From DATJPY01 sp035506135 (lineage in GTDB: Bacteria; Myxococcota_A; UBA9160; PR03): 9,094 bases of DNA. The position numbers and the translations under genes were made by a program. Below the pieces are notes generated by a model. The model saw nothing but the letters and a program-made list of their open reading frames with translations, was not told the origin of the DNA and did not search any database. The stretch is taken from NCBI GenBank assembly GCA_035506135.1, contig DATJPY010000073.1, forward strand, positions 1-9,094, read 5' to 3'. Positions 1-7,227 of the stretch are shown piece after piece; the first letter of the stretch is position 1; each line of letters begins with the position of its first letter.

Positions 1-1
1 C

Positions 2-106
2 GCAGCGAGCATCGTCGATCCGGCGACTCCGGAGCCCGCGGCAATGCTGGTATTCGGCGTCGGTCTCGGCGTCGTCGCCTGGTCCGCCCGTCGCCGCAAG
101 CGCTAG
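2..106 (+). CDS. PEP-CTERM domain protein, C-terminal fragment
   Basis: This is the last 34 codons of a gene that begins before the window. The visible peptide contains TPEPA at fragment residues 9-13, then a hydrophobic stretch (MLVFGVGLGVVAWSA), then a basic end RRRKR directly before TAG. That order (Pro-Glu-Pro, single transmembrane helix, Arg/Lys cluster) is the PEP-CTERM sorting signal that exosortases recognise in EPS-producing Gram-negative bacteria. The body of the protein is not visible, so its function is unknown. It is probably a secreted surface protein cut near the PEP motif by an exosortase. An intact exosortase lies 600 bases away on the other strand (714-1559), and this gene converges on dps. 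The tripartite signal is clear. The only doubt is whether this exosortase is the cognate one. Confidence 0.85.
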   Translation, partial: AASIVDPATPEPAAMLVFGVGLGVVAWSARRRKR

Positions 107-143
107 GCGCGATCCCAAAAGATCCTGAGCCGTACGATGTCAC

Positions 144-163
144 GGCGGACGCGTGTGTCCGCC
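144..163. terminator. Hairpin between convergent genes, possible bidirectional terminator
   Basis: GGCGGAC and GTCCGCC form a perfect 7-bp stem around the loop GCGTGT. It sits between the stop of the PEP-CTERM gene (106) and the stop of the Dps gene (187), where a shared terminator would be expected. There is no U-tract on either side, so intrinsic termination is not proven. The call rests on position and stem quality. Confidence 0.4.
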
Positions 164-186
164 GCTCGCTTGGCATTCTGCGGTCG

Positions 187-642
187 CTACTCGAGGTGGC
201 TGCGCAGCATCCACGCGTTCTTCTCGGCGACCTGGATGCGCTGCGTCGCGAGATCGGCGGTGGCCTGATCGCCGGCCTCGTCGGCCGCCTCGAAGAGCTC
301 CTGCGCGCTGGTGGCCACCGTGGCGCTGTCGGCGACCAGCGCGCGGATCATCTCCTTCGCGGACGGCGTGCCCTGCGCCTCCTTCACCTTCGAGAGGCGC
401 GCGAACTCGGTGTACGACCCGGGCGCGAGGTGACCGAGCGCGCGGATCCGCTCGGCGATCTCGTCGACCGCGAGGGCGAGCTCCGTGTACTGCGTCATGA
501 AGAGCGTGTGCAGGGTCGTGAACATCGGCCCGGTCACGTTCCAGTGGAAGTTGTGCGTCTTCAGGTAGAGCGTGTAGCTGTCCGCCAGCAGGCGCGAGGC
601 CGCTTCGACGACGGGATCGGCGCCGCCCTTCTTCTTCGCCAT
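187..642 (-). CDS. dps: Dps family ferritin-like protein
   Basis: This 151-aa protein belongs to the Dps family: dodecameric cytoplasmic ferritins that oxidise and store iron using peroxide and can shield DNA during stress. The signature region is residues 30-70, with HNFHWNVTGPMF, then LHTLF, then AVDEIAERIRALG. His33, His45, Asp60 and Glu64 line up with the usual inter-subunit ferroxidase ligands. The position that is Asp in E. coli Dps (about residue 49) is Met here, in a FMTQYTE stretch that I recall from other members. The short N-terminus with KKK (residues 3-5) could contact DNA. The ATG at 642 is chosen because GGAAGGAG lies 5-6 bases upstream and because homology begins soon after. 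The gene is 71 bases downstream of the exosortase stop on the same strand, so co-transcription is possible, but Dps has no known role in protein sorting. The family call is firm; the symbol is generic. Confidence 0.93.
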   Translation of the reverse strand: MAKKKGGADPVVEAASRLLADSYTLYLKTHNFHWNVTGPMFTTLHTLFMTQYTELALAVDEIAERIRALGHLAPGSYTEFARLSKVKEAQGTPSAKEMIRALVADSATVATSAQELFEAADEAGDQATADLATQRIQVAEKNAWMLRSHLE

Positions 643-713
643 GGCTGCTCCTTCCGGTTGGCGACGCGAGCGTAGACGCCGGTTGCGCGGCGGTCCAGCC
701 GGCGCTGCCGCCG

Positions 714-1559
714 TCATCCGCGCGAAGCGCGCGCTCCGCTGCCCGCGCCACGCCCGCCGCCGAGCGCGCGCGCCATGGCCAGCAATCCGAGACACGCGGA
801 TGCGTACACCGCGAGCCCGAGGAGCACGTGGACGGGATCGCCCGTCACCGCGCCGACGCCCCAGAGCCGCGCGCCGACGACGGTGGAGACCACGCGCAGC
901 AGGTTGGCGGCCATCGCAATCGGGACGACGAGCGCCACCAGCGCGACCTTGCGCGACGCCGGGAGCGGCGACAGGTAGGCGACCAGGGCGGCGATCGGCG
1001 CGAGCGTCAGGATCGAGGTGAGGCCGCTGCACGCCTCGGCCACGAAGAGCGATTCGCCGCTCGGGAGCCCGATCACGTTCCCATCGCGCGACACCTCGAT
1101 GCCGAGCGCGTGGAGGATTCCGACCGAGGCCGACGACACGAAGAGCAGGAGGCGCACGATCACGGGCGCGAGCCAGTCGGGCGGAATCGGGACGGCGAAG
1201 GCCAGGAAGCCGATCGGGAAGGCCAGCGCCCGCAGCCAGGCCGTTCCGCGCAGGAACCAGACCGCGCCCGCGAGCGCTCCCACCAGCGCCAGGCCCTGAC
1301 CGCTCGGCGAGCCGGCGAGCAGGCTCGCGGCATAGAGCGCGAGCGATAGGGCGACGAGTGCGGCCCCGCATGCGTCGCGCCGGCGCGGCAGCGCCGCCCG
1401 CCGGCCGCGCGTCGCCCAGGCGATCCAGACCGAGACCAGGGGCACCAGGAAGCCGTGGGAGAGGTAGTCGGTCCCGGACCAGACGCGCGCCAGCGAGACC
1501 AGGGCCGGCGCGAATGCCACCCCGAGAGCGATCGCTACCGCGACTTCCGCACCCGCCAC
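714..1559 (-). CDS. xrt: Exosortase (PEP-CTERM sorting transpeptidase), intact triad
   Basis: This 281-aa integral membrane protein has about eight predicted helices. Exosortases cut PEP-CTERM proteins near the PEP motif in the inner membrane, by a sortase-like Cys mechanism. Early family motif: YLSHGFLVPL (residues 32-41). Mid-protein motif: FAVPIPPDWL (121-130). Active site: AEACSGL with Cys177, ANLLRV with Arg222, and DPVHVLLG with His244, so all three catalytic residues are present. It has no EpsI domain fused at the C-terminus, unlike XrtA-type proteins. The reading frame is open upstream to 1883, but GTG at 1559 is preferred: GGAGGGAGGAAGC precedes it, the first helix starts immediately after, and the resulting length is normal for the family. 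It lies upstream of dps and is divergent from the lipoprotein gene at 1829. A likely substrate tail ends at 106. The subtype cannot be assigned from sequence reading alone. Confidence 0.92.
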   Translation of the reverse strand: MAGAEVAVAIALGVAFAPALVSLARVWSGTDYLSHGFLVPLVSVWIAWATRGRRAALPRRRDACGAALVALSLALYAASLLAGSPSGQGLALVGALAGAVWFLRGTAWLRALAFPIGFLAFAVPIPPDWLAPVIVRLLLFVSSASVGILHALGIEVSRDGNVIGLPSGESLFVAEACSGLTSILTLAPIAALVAYLSPLPASRKVALVALVVPIAMAANLLRVVSTVVGARLWGVGAVTGDPVHVLLGLAVYASACLGLLAMARALGGGRGAGSGARASRG

Positions 1560-1560
1560 C

Positions 1561-1573
1561 GCTTCCTCCCTCC
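1561..1573 (-). promoter_or_regulatory. Ribosome binding site that sets the exosortase start
   Basis: On the minus strand this reads GGAGGGAGGAAGC, a strong purine-rich Shine-Dalgarno stretch just before GTG at 1559. It decides between this GTG and the long upstream open frame, whose extra residues are Arg/Ala-rich and look non-coding. Confidence 0.7.
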
Positions 1574-1673
1574 GCCGCTGCCGCCAGTATGCATCGCGCT
1601 GCGCATCCTCGCGCCGGCAGCGAGGCGCGCGGAGTCGGCCGCCGCCGCGCGATTCCTCGCCCGCAGATCGACG

Positions 1674-1689
1674 GGTGACCCCCGTCACC
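1674..1689. repeat. Inverted repeat in the exosortase upstream region
   Basis: GGTGAC-CCCC-GTCACC: perfect 6-bp arms around four bases. It lies 115-130 bases upstream of the exosortase GTG, in the divergent region shared with the lipoprotein gene. It could be an operator for a dimeric regulator or a hairpin in the exosortase leader. The sequence alone does not decide. Confidence 0.4.
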
Positions 1690-1704
1690 ACGCCGCCCGC
1701 GCCT

Positions 1705-1720
1705 GGGGCCGATAGGCCCC
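1705..1720. repeat. GGGGCC/GGCCCC hairpin with GATA loop
   Basis: GGGGCC-GATA-GGCCCC: perfect 6-bp arms with a four-base loop, only 15 bases from the previous inverted repeat. It could form a stable hairpin in RNA from either strand or serve as a protein site. There is no T-run, so it is not a convincing terminator. Confidence 0.4.
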
Positions 1721-1779
1721 GCAGTGCCGGAAGAACTCGGCCCGAGCCGAGCGCAGCCGGAGCCGCCGAGTCAGGGGCG

Positions 1780-1793
1780 GCGCTCCGGAGCGC
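1780..1793. repeat. Perfect 14-bp palindrome upstream of the lipoprotein gene
   Basis: GCGCTCCGGAGCGC is identical to its reverse complement. It lies 35 bases before the ATG at 1829, where an operator would act. In DNA this GC-rich some palindromes arise by chance, so the regulatory reading is only a possibility. Confidence 0.35.
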
Positions 1794-1828
1794 TGGGTGG
1801 GCCGCGGCAGGGGACCCGGAGGCTCCAT

Positions 1829-2248
1829 ATGCGACGATCGCGAAGGGCGCTCGTGTTCTTGCCGATCCTGCTGCTCCTCGCACCGCTCGGCGGCTGCAAG
1901 GTCAGCCAGGTATCGATGGAGATCCCTAGCTTCGGCGACGGCGGCGTCGCTGGGATCTGGCTGTGGCGCTACGACAACGCGACGGGGCAGTACGAGCGGG
2001 ACTGTCGCGTGACGTTCGGCTCGACCGATGCGAACTCCAAGGGCGAGTACGTTGGCTACACGCAGCAATGCACGAATCAGCCGGACATCAACCTGAACGC
2101 ATACATCCACCCCGAGCCGACCGACCCGAACACCGTCACGCTCACGCTCTGGTACACCCGGTTCCAGGGTACGCCGGGATCGTACAAGGCGAGCGCGTAC
2201 AACGCGGTCGGCGAGTCCGCACTCTCCTCGACGTCGCTGACGTTCTGA
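1829..2248 (+). CDS. Small lipoprotein with a fibronectin III-like C-terminus
   Basis: This 139-aa predicted lipoprotein has an Arg-rich n-region (MRRSRR), a hydrophobic core (residues 8-20) and a lipobox ending LGGC with the lipidated Cys at residue 23. The mature part is about 117 residues, polar and probably beta-rich. Its end (SYKASAYNAVGESALSSTS) resembles the last strands of a fibronectin type III domain. Two Cys in the mature domain (in DCRVTF and QQCTNQ) may form a disulfide. The ATG is supported by GGAGG seven bases upstream. The reading frame extends further upstream but without signal-peptide features. It is divergent from the exosortase gene and 121 bases upstream of the AAA ATPase on the same strand. 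I do not recognise a named family. An envelope protein linked to the EPS/exosortase locus is a guess from context. Confidence 0.8.
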   Translation: MRRSRRALVFLPILLLLAPLGGCKVSQVSMEIPSFGDGGVAGIWLWRYDNATGQYERDCRVTFGSTDANSKGEYVGYTQQCTNQPDINLNAYIHPEPTDPNTVTLTLWYTRFQGTPGSYKASAYNAVGESALSSTSLTF

Positions 2249-2262
2249 TCGGGCTCCCGATC
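2247..2262 (+). terminator. Hairpin at the lipoprotein stop codon, possible terminator
   Basis: GATCGGG-CT-CCCGATC: perfect 7-bp arms overlapping the TGA stop of the lipoprotein gene. A second, shorter hairpin (GCCCC-CTC-GGGGC) follows at 2283-2295. Neither is followed by a U-run, so termination is possible but unproven. If they do terminate, the ATPase gene at 2370 needs its own promoter in 2296-2369, where I see no clear -35/-10 pair. Confidence 0.35.
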
Positions 2263-2369
2263 CTGCTCGGCTCCGAAGTCGCGCCCCCTCGGGGCTCGCC
2301 GCAGCGGGACCGCCCTTCGGCTAGACTCGTCGCTCATTGCTTCCGCCGGGATTGCCGAGCAGGGAGCCT

Positions 2370-3209
2370 ATGTACGAGTCGTTCTTCGGCTTCCGCGAGC
2401 TGCCGTTCTCGCTGACTCCGGACCCCCGCTTCCTGTGGCTCTCGGAGACTCACGAGGAGGGCTTGGCGGCCCTCTACTACGGCATCACGCGCCGGAAGGG
2501 ATTCGTGCTGCTCACCGGCGAGGTGGGCGCCGGCAAGACCACCCTGCTGCGCGCGGTGCTCGAGCGCCTGCCCGCCGACACCGAGACCGCGCTCGTCCTG
2601 AACACCGCCGACCTCTCGCCGATGGATCTCCTCAAGCTGATCTCGACCGAGCTCGGGCTGCCGAGCGAGGTCCACTCGAAGGCCGACTACCTGATCGCCC
2701 TGAACCGCTTCCTGCTGGGGCGCCTCGAGCGCGGCTTCAACACGGTGCTGGTGATCGACGAGGCGCAGAACCTCGGGCCCGCCGCGCTCGAGGAGGTGCG
2801 CCTGCTCTCGAACCTCGAGACGGATACGCAGAAGCTGCTCCAGATCGTGCTCACCGGGCAGCCGGAGCTGCTGCACAAGCTCTCCGACGTCTCGCTCCGC
2901 CAGCTCCGGCAGCGGATCGCGATCGAGCACCACGTCGAGTTCCTGCACCCGGACGAGGTCGAGGCGTACCTCCGCCATCGGGTCGAGGTGGGCGGCGCCA
3001 AGTACGAGGAGGTCTTCGAGCCCGGCGTCGAGCCGCTCTTCTATGCGGCCTCGCTCGGCTGCCCGCGCCTGATCAGCCTGCTCGCCGACCGCTCGCTGCT
3101 CGCCGCCTACTCGCGGCAGTCGCGACCCGTCCCGCGCGCGGTGGTGGAGCGCAAGGCGCAGCAGATCATCGCGAGCCGCGGCGGCCGGACTGCGGTCACG
3201 GGGACCTAG
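2370..3209 (+). CDS. PEP-CTERM/EPS-locus AAA ATPase, GspA/ExeA-like
   Basis: This 279-aa cytoplasmic AAA ATPase is of the ExeA/GspA type found in EPS/exosortase loci ('putative secretion ATPase, PEP-CTERM locus subfamily'). The N-terminus MYESFFGFRELPFSLTPDP is the family hallmark. Walker A is GEVGAGKTT (residues 50-58). Walker B is VLVIDEAQN (126-134). A sensor-like LTGQPEL is at 161-167 and an Arg-finger-like RQLRQRI at 177-183. There is no peptidoglycan-binding domain or transmembrane helix after the AAA core, unlike full-length GspA. The ATG at 2370 has AGGGAG at the right distance, and homology begins at residue 1. Its stop TAG abuts the ATG of the next gene with no gap, so translation is probably coupled. 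The exact substrate of this ATPase is not established; a role in assembly or secretion of EPS or the exosortase system is inferred from the conserved neighbourhood. Confidence 0.9.
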   Translation: MYESFFGFRELPFSLTPDPRFLWLSETHEEGLAALYYGITRRKGFVLLTGEVGAGKTTLLRAVLERLPADTETALVLNTADLSPMDLLKLISTELGLPSEVHSKADYLIALNRFLLGRLERGFNTVLVIDEAQNLGPAALEEVRLLSNLETDTQKLLQIVLTGQPELLHKLSDVSLRQLRQRIAIEHHVEFLHPDEVEAYLRHRVEVGGAKYEEVFEPGVEPLFYAASLGCPRLISLLADRSLLAAYSRQSRPVPRAVVERKAQQIIASRGGRTAVTGT

Positions 3210-4079
3210 ATGGGCGAGATCACCGACGCGCTGCGACGCGCGCGGCAGGCCGGCGCATCGCCGGTTCCCGAGCGGCCGCGCCCGCCCGCGGATGCGCCCG
3301 ACCGCATCCCGTTCGCTCCCGTTCCCGAGGAGCCCGAGCGCGGGCTGCCGGAGCCCGCGCGCCGGGCGTCGCTCTCGACGACGAAGCGGGGCGTCTGGCC
3401 GCCGCGCCTGGTCGTGGTCGATGCGCACAGCGCCGCCGCCGAGTCGTGTCGCCACGTCGCCCTGCGGCTGCGGCGCGAGCTCAGCGCGCGGCGCTCGCGC
3501 AGCTGCGCGGTGGTGAGCGCGCTGCGGCAGGAAGGCAAGACCACGCTCGCCTGCAACCTCGCGCTCTCGCTCGCTTCGTTCGGCCAGGGCCGTACCGTGG
3601 CGCTGGTCGATCTCGACATCCGCAACCCGACGGTCGCCAAGAGCCTCGAGCTGCCGCAGGAGGCGGGCATCGAGGGTGCGATCCGCGGCGAGCACAGCCT
3701 GCGCGAGGTCTGCGTCTCGATCGACCGGCCCCCGCTCGACGTCTATCCGGTGCGCATGGCGCATCGCGATCCGCAGGATTTGCTGGCGTCGCCTGGCCTC
3801 GAGGCGGTCCTCCGCGAGCTCGACCGCCTCTACGAGATCGTGCTGATCGACACGCCGCCGGTGCTGCTCGTGCCCGATGCCGCCGTGATCCTCGGGCACG
3901 TCGGCGCCGCGGTGGCCGTGGCGCGGGCGGGCCGGACCACGCGCCGGGCCTTCGAGAGCATGCGCGAGCTCTTGCCGTCGGGCCGGCTGCTCGGGAGCAT
4001 CCTGAACGAGGGCGAGCTCCCGACGCCCGTCGGCCACTACGGGTACTACGGCGAGGACAGCCACAGCGGCTCTGCGTGA
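3210..4079 (+). CDS. BY-kinase-like tyrosine autokinase (CpsD/CapB type)
   Basis: This 289-aa protein is the cytoplasmic half of a bacterial tyrosine kinase, of the kind that controls polysaccharide chain length and export through cycles of autophosphorylation. The variable Pro/Arg-rich N-terminus (about residues 17-66) is probably disordered. The ATPase core begins near 95, with Walker A SALRQEGKTTL (103-113), Walker A' ALVDLDIRNP (131-140) and Walker B EIVLIDTPP (209-217). A short Tyr cluster near the end (Tyr277, Tyr279, Tyr280 in HYGYYGED) is the expected autophosphorylation site. There are no transmembrane helices, so the Wzz-like activator domain must be a separate protein, not seen here. 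The N-terminal MGEITDALRRAR is typical of the version in exosortase loci. ATG directly follows the ATPase stop, with GGGGA as ribosome site. Alternative: a MinD/ParA-like ATPase without kinase activity, less likely given the Tyr cluster. Confidence 0.88.
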   Translation: MGEITDALRRARQAGASPVPERPRPPADAPDRIPFAPVPEEPERGLPEPARRASLSTTKRGVWPPRLVVVDAHSAAAESCRHVALRLRRELSARRSRSCAVVSALRQEGKTTLACNLALSLASFGQGRTVALVDLDIRNPTVAKSLELPQEAGIEGAIRGEHSLREVCVSIDRPPLDVYPVRMAHRDPQDLLASPGLEAVLRELDRLYEIVLIDTPPVLLVPDAAVILGHVGAAVAVARAGRTTRRAFESMRELLPSGRLLGSILNEGELPTPVGHYGYYGEDSHSGSA

Positions 4080-4172
4080 CGCCGGCCGCGCAGGCGCGAG
4101 CGACTCCGCGCCCGGCAGGGCGAGATCGGGGCGAGCGGCGAGCCGGGGGGATGGTCAGCGTTGGACCGATCG

Positions 4173-5000
4173 ATGAGCGCCGCGCGAGCGAGCGGCTGGC
4201 GCGAGCCGGTGCTCTGGATCGCCCTGTGCGCGGCGCTCTCGCCGTCGCTCGTCGACCTCGGGGGTCACTGGGCGGCGCGGCCATGGGCACTCGCCTCGGC
4301 GATCTTCGCGCCGCTCTGGCTCCTCGCGACCTTGCGAGATCGCTCGCCCCGCCGGCCCCACGCCGACGGCTATCTGCTGCTGGCGCTCGGGCTCGTCGTT
4401 GCGCTCGGCTGCGCCGGGGGTGGCATGGCCCGCCTCGGGCGACCCGGGATTCCGCTCGCCATCCTCGGGCTCTCGCGGGTGCTGGGGCGCCCGACGCCGG
4501 CCCGTGCGCTCATCGCGGCCTGGATGGTCCCTGTGCCCGATGCGCTCGTGAACGCGCTCTCGCCCGGGCTCGAGAGCGCGATCGCGGCGGCGGCGGTCGC
4601 ACTGGCTCGCGGCTTCGGCGTCGATGCGAGCTTCACGGACGGACAGCTCGCAGGCCCAGCCGGGGCGCTCGTCCTGGGAGCCGCGGACGGCGGCCTCCCG
4701 CTCGCCGCGCTGCTCGGCGGCCTCGGCTGGTACCGCGCCGCCTCGAGCGGCGCATCGATCGGCGCGGCCGCCGTCGCGGCGCTCCGCATCGCACCCTGGG
4801 CGCTCCCGGTGCAGATCGTCGCGCTCTGCCTGGCCTGCGGGCTCGCGCTCGCGGGCGCCTCGGGGCTCGCCGCCGATCTTCTACACTACGGAGTGTGGAT
4901 GGCCGCGATGGCCGCCGCATGGATCGGCGGGCGGCGGCGGTCGGCACGCCCCGAGCGGATGCGACTCGGTTCGGGGGCGCGGTGGCGCCGGGCTCGATGA
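4173..5000 (+). CDS. Exosortase-fold membrane protein lacking the catalytic Cys
   Basis: This 275-aa multi-helix membrane protein aligns by eye with the intact exosortase at 714-1559. The mid-motif MVPVP (residues 118-122) matches AVPIP. GFGVDASFTDG (147-157) matches ALGIEVSRDG. LGAADGGL (168-175) falls where the active enzyme has AEACSGL, so the nucleophilic Cys is replaced by Asp172 (codon GAC, 4686-4688) and the preceding Glu by Ala. AALRIA keeps the catalytic Arg (Arg205), and DLLH keeps the His with its Asp (His238). The nearby Cys219 and Cys222 are not at the active site. A frameshift is unlikely, since the alignment continues on both sides. It lies 7 bases upstream of epsI, the usual partner or fused domain of exosortases. 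Start: ATG 4173 is preferred; in-frame TTG at 4161 (GGGGGG 10 bases upstream) is the alternative. It is probably a non-proteolytic homologue serving EPS production; a different chemistry cannot be excluded. Confidence 0.78.
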   Translation: MSAARASGWREPVLWIALCAALSPSLVDLGGHWAARPWALASAIFAPLWLLATLRDRSPRRPHADGYLLLALGLVVALGCAGGGMARLGRPGIPLAILGLSRVLGRPTPARALIAAWMVPVPDALVNALSPGLESAIAAAAVALARGFGVDASFTDGQLAGPAGALVLGAADGGLPLAALLGGLGWYRAASSGASIGAAAVAALRIAPWALPVQIVALCLACGLALAGASGLAADLLHYGVWMAAMAAAWIGGRRRSARPERMRLGSGARWRRAR

Positions 5001-5684
5001 GGACGCGATGAGCCGCGAGACGCTCGGAACCGCGGTGCTGGTCGCGGCGCTCCTCGCCGTCGGGGCGGCGGCCTGGGCGCTCGAGCTCCGGCCGCCGCTG
5101 CACGTCGATGCCTCGAAGCTGGCGCAGCTCCCGCATCGCGTGGGCGACTGGGACTCGGTCGACATCCCGCTCGAGCAGTCGGTCGAGTCGATGCTTCGCG
5201 CCGACTTCAACGTGCAGCGGGCGTACTCGCATCCGCTGGGCGACCTGGTCTGGCTCTACGTGGGCTACTACGGCACCGAGCGCGGCGGGCTCCCCGAGCA
5301 CACGCCGGCGGAGTGCTATCGGGCGCACGGCTGGGAGATCCTCGAGCGGCGCACGCTCGAGGTCGATCCGGGACTCCGCGTGAACGAGTACCTCGTGCAG
5401 CTCGGTCCCGAGCAGCACCTGGTGCAGTTCTGGTACCGGTCGTTCCGCCGGACGGGCCTGCTCGGCGGGTTCGACCAGACCTTCGACCGCCTCCGCGGCC
5501 GGCTCCTCCAGGGACGCGCCGACGGCTCGCTGGTGCGCATCAGCACCCCGCTCGGCGACGGCGATCTGATCCCGGCGCGGAGCCGCCTCCTGCGCTTCGC
5601 GGCGGAGATCGACCAGCAGCTCGGGGCCTACTGGCCGGACGAGGTCGCGGGCGGCGGCGGGCGCGCGGTGGCCTGGCAGGGCCC

Positions 5685-6944
<1,260 letters not shown>

Positions 6945-6955
6945 TTTCCCCCCTA
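6945..6955 (-). promoter_or_regulatory. Ribosome binding site that sets the TSP3-protein start
   Basis: On the minus strand this reads TAGGGGGGAAA directly before GTG at 6944. It favours the GTG, which yields a textbook signal peptide, over the upstream in-frame ATG at 7019. That ATG would also lie almost at the predicted sigma-54 transcription start. Confidence 0.6.
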
Positions 6956-6997
6956 CCCGGCGCGCAGAGTAGGGCTCGAGATCGGCTGGAGACAAGA

Positions 6998-7046
6998 GGC
7001 CACTCGGTGGCGCAGCCATGCGACGTTAATGCGCAAAGGAGTGGCC
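6998..7046. repeat. Nested inverted repeat overlapping the sigma-54 element
   Basis: Outer arms GGCCACTC (6998-7005) and GAGTGGCC (7039-7046) are perfect over 8 bp. Inner arms GCGCA (7010-7014) and TGCGC (7030-7034) are perfect over 5 bp. The centre is near 7022, at the predicted transcription start of the minus-strand gene, and the right arm lies inside the -24/-12 element. It could be a regulator site, or a hairpin in RNA transcribed toward the plus-strand gene. Confidence 0.5.
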
Positions 7047-7047
7047 A
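7033..7047 (-). promoter_or_regulatory. Sigma-54-type -24/-12 promoter for the TSP3 protein gene
   Basis: The minus strand reads TGGCCACTCCTTTGC. It has TGGC at -24, TTGC at -12, and exactly 10 bases between the GG and GC dinucleotides, as the RpoN consensus (TGGCAC-N5-TTGC) requires. Transcription would start near 7021, giving a leader of about 77 nt before GTG 6944. RpoN promoters with PrsK/PrsR-type two-component control are known for PEP-CTERM genes. Here the promoter serves a secreted calcium-repeat protein without a PEP-CTERM tail. No enhancer-binding site was identified with confidence. Confidence 0.65.
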
Positions 7048-7154
7048 AACCACAGGCAGACGGGATCCGGGGTGTAGGGACCCCGAAAGATGGATTCCCA
7101 TTTGGGATCTGCTGGGTATCCCCAGTTTTGCGGACACTGGAGCGTGCATTTGGG

Positions 7155-7162
7155 TATACAAT
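7155..7162 (+). promoter_or_regulatory. Possible -10 element for the sugar transferase gene
   Basis: TATACAAT is the best sigma-70-like -10 box in the region. It lies about 120 bases upstream of ATG 7284, within the local AT-rich patch. The only -35-like match, TTGCGG at 7128-7133, is 21 bases away, too far for a normal promoter. The call is therefore tentative, and an activator may be needed. Confidence 0.25.
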
Positions 7163-7227
7163 CCAGACGGCCTGAAACCTGCAGCTAGGCTGCGGGCACC
7201 AACACGGGGAGAGAAGGAGGGGGGAGG

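Noticed and set aside
1738..1753. Possible sigma-54 element before the lipoprotein gene (GG-N10-GC)
   Set aside because: Only the GG and GC dinucleotides match; the surrounding TGGCAC/TTGC bases do not, which is expected by chance at this GC content.
1560..1883. N-terminal extension of the exosortase to an upstream ATG at 1883
   Set aside because: The extra 108 residues are low-complexity, would run across the divergent control region and overlap the lipoprotein start, while GTG 1559 has a strong ribosome site and a normal family length.
2334..4064. Minus-strand open frame of 576 codons antisense to the ATPase and kinase
   Set aside because: The translation is dominated by Arg, Ala, Glu and Leu without recognisable motifs; it mirrors the codon pattern of the plus-strand genes.
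4640..4760. Frameshift or sequencing error explaining the missing exosortase Cys
   Set aside because: The alignment to the intact exosortase continues in the same frame before and after the site, with the downstream Arg and His motifs in place; a single base change would not turn GAC into a Cys codon (TGC or TGT).
2435..5011. Very long plus-strand open frame (858 codons) through the ATPase, kinase and pseudo-exosortase genes
   Set aside because: It lies in another frame over genes with clear motifs, and its translation is Arg/Ala/Gly-rich with no domain. High GC suppresses stop codons and makes long empty frames common.
7031..7090. Cyclic di-GMP-I (GEMM) riboswitch on the plus strand
   Set aside because: GCGCAAAG and AAACCA look similar to consensus pieces, but the GNRA tetraloop, its receptor and the second helix sequence are missing and the order is wrong.
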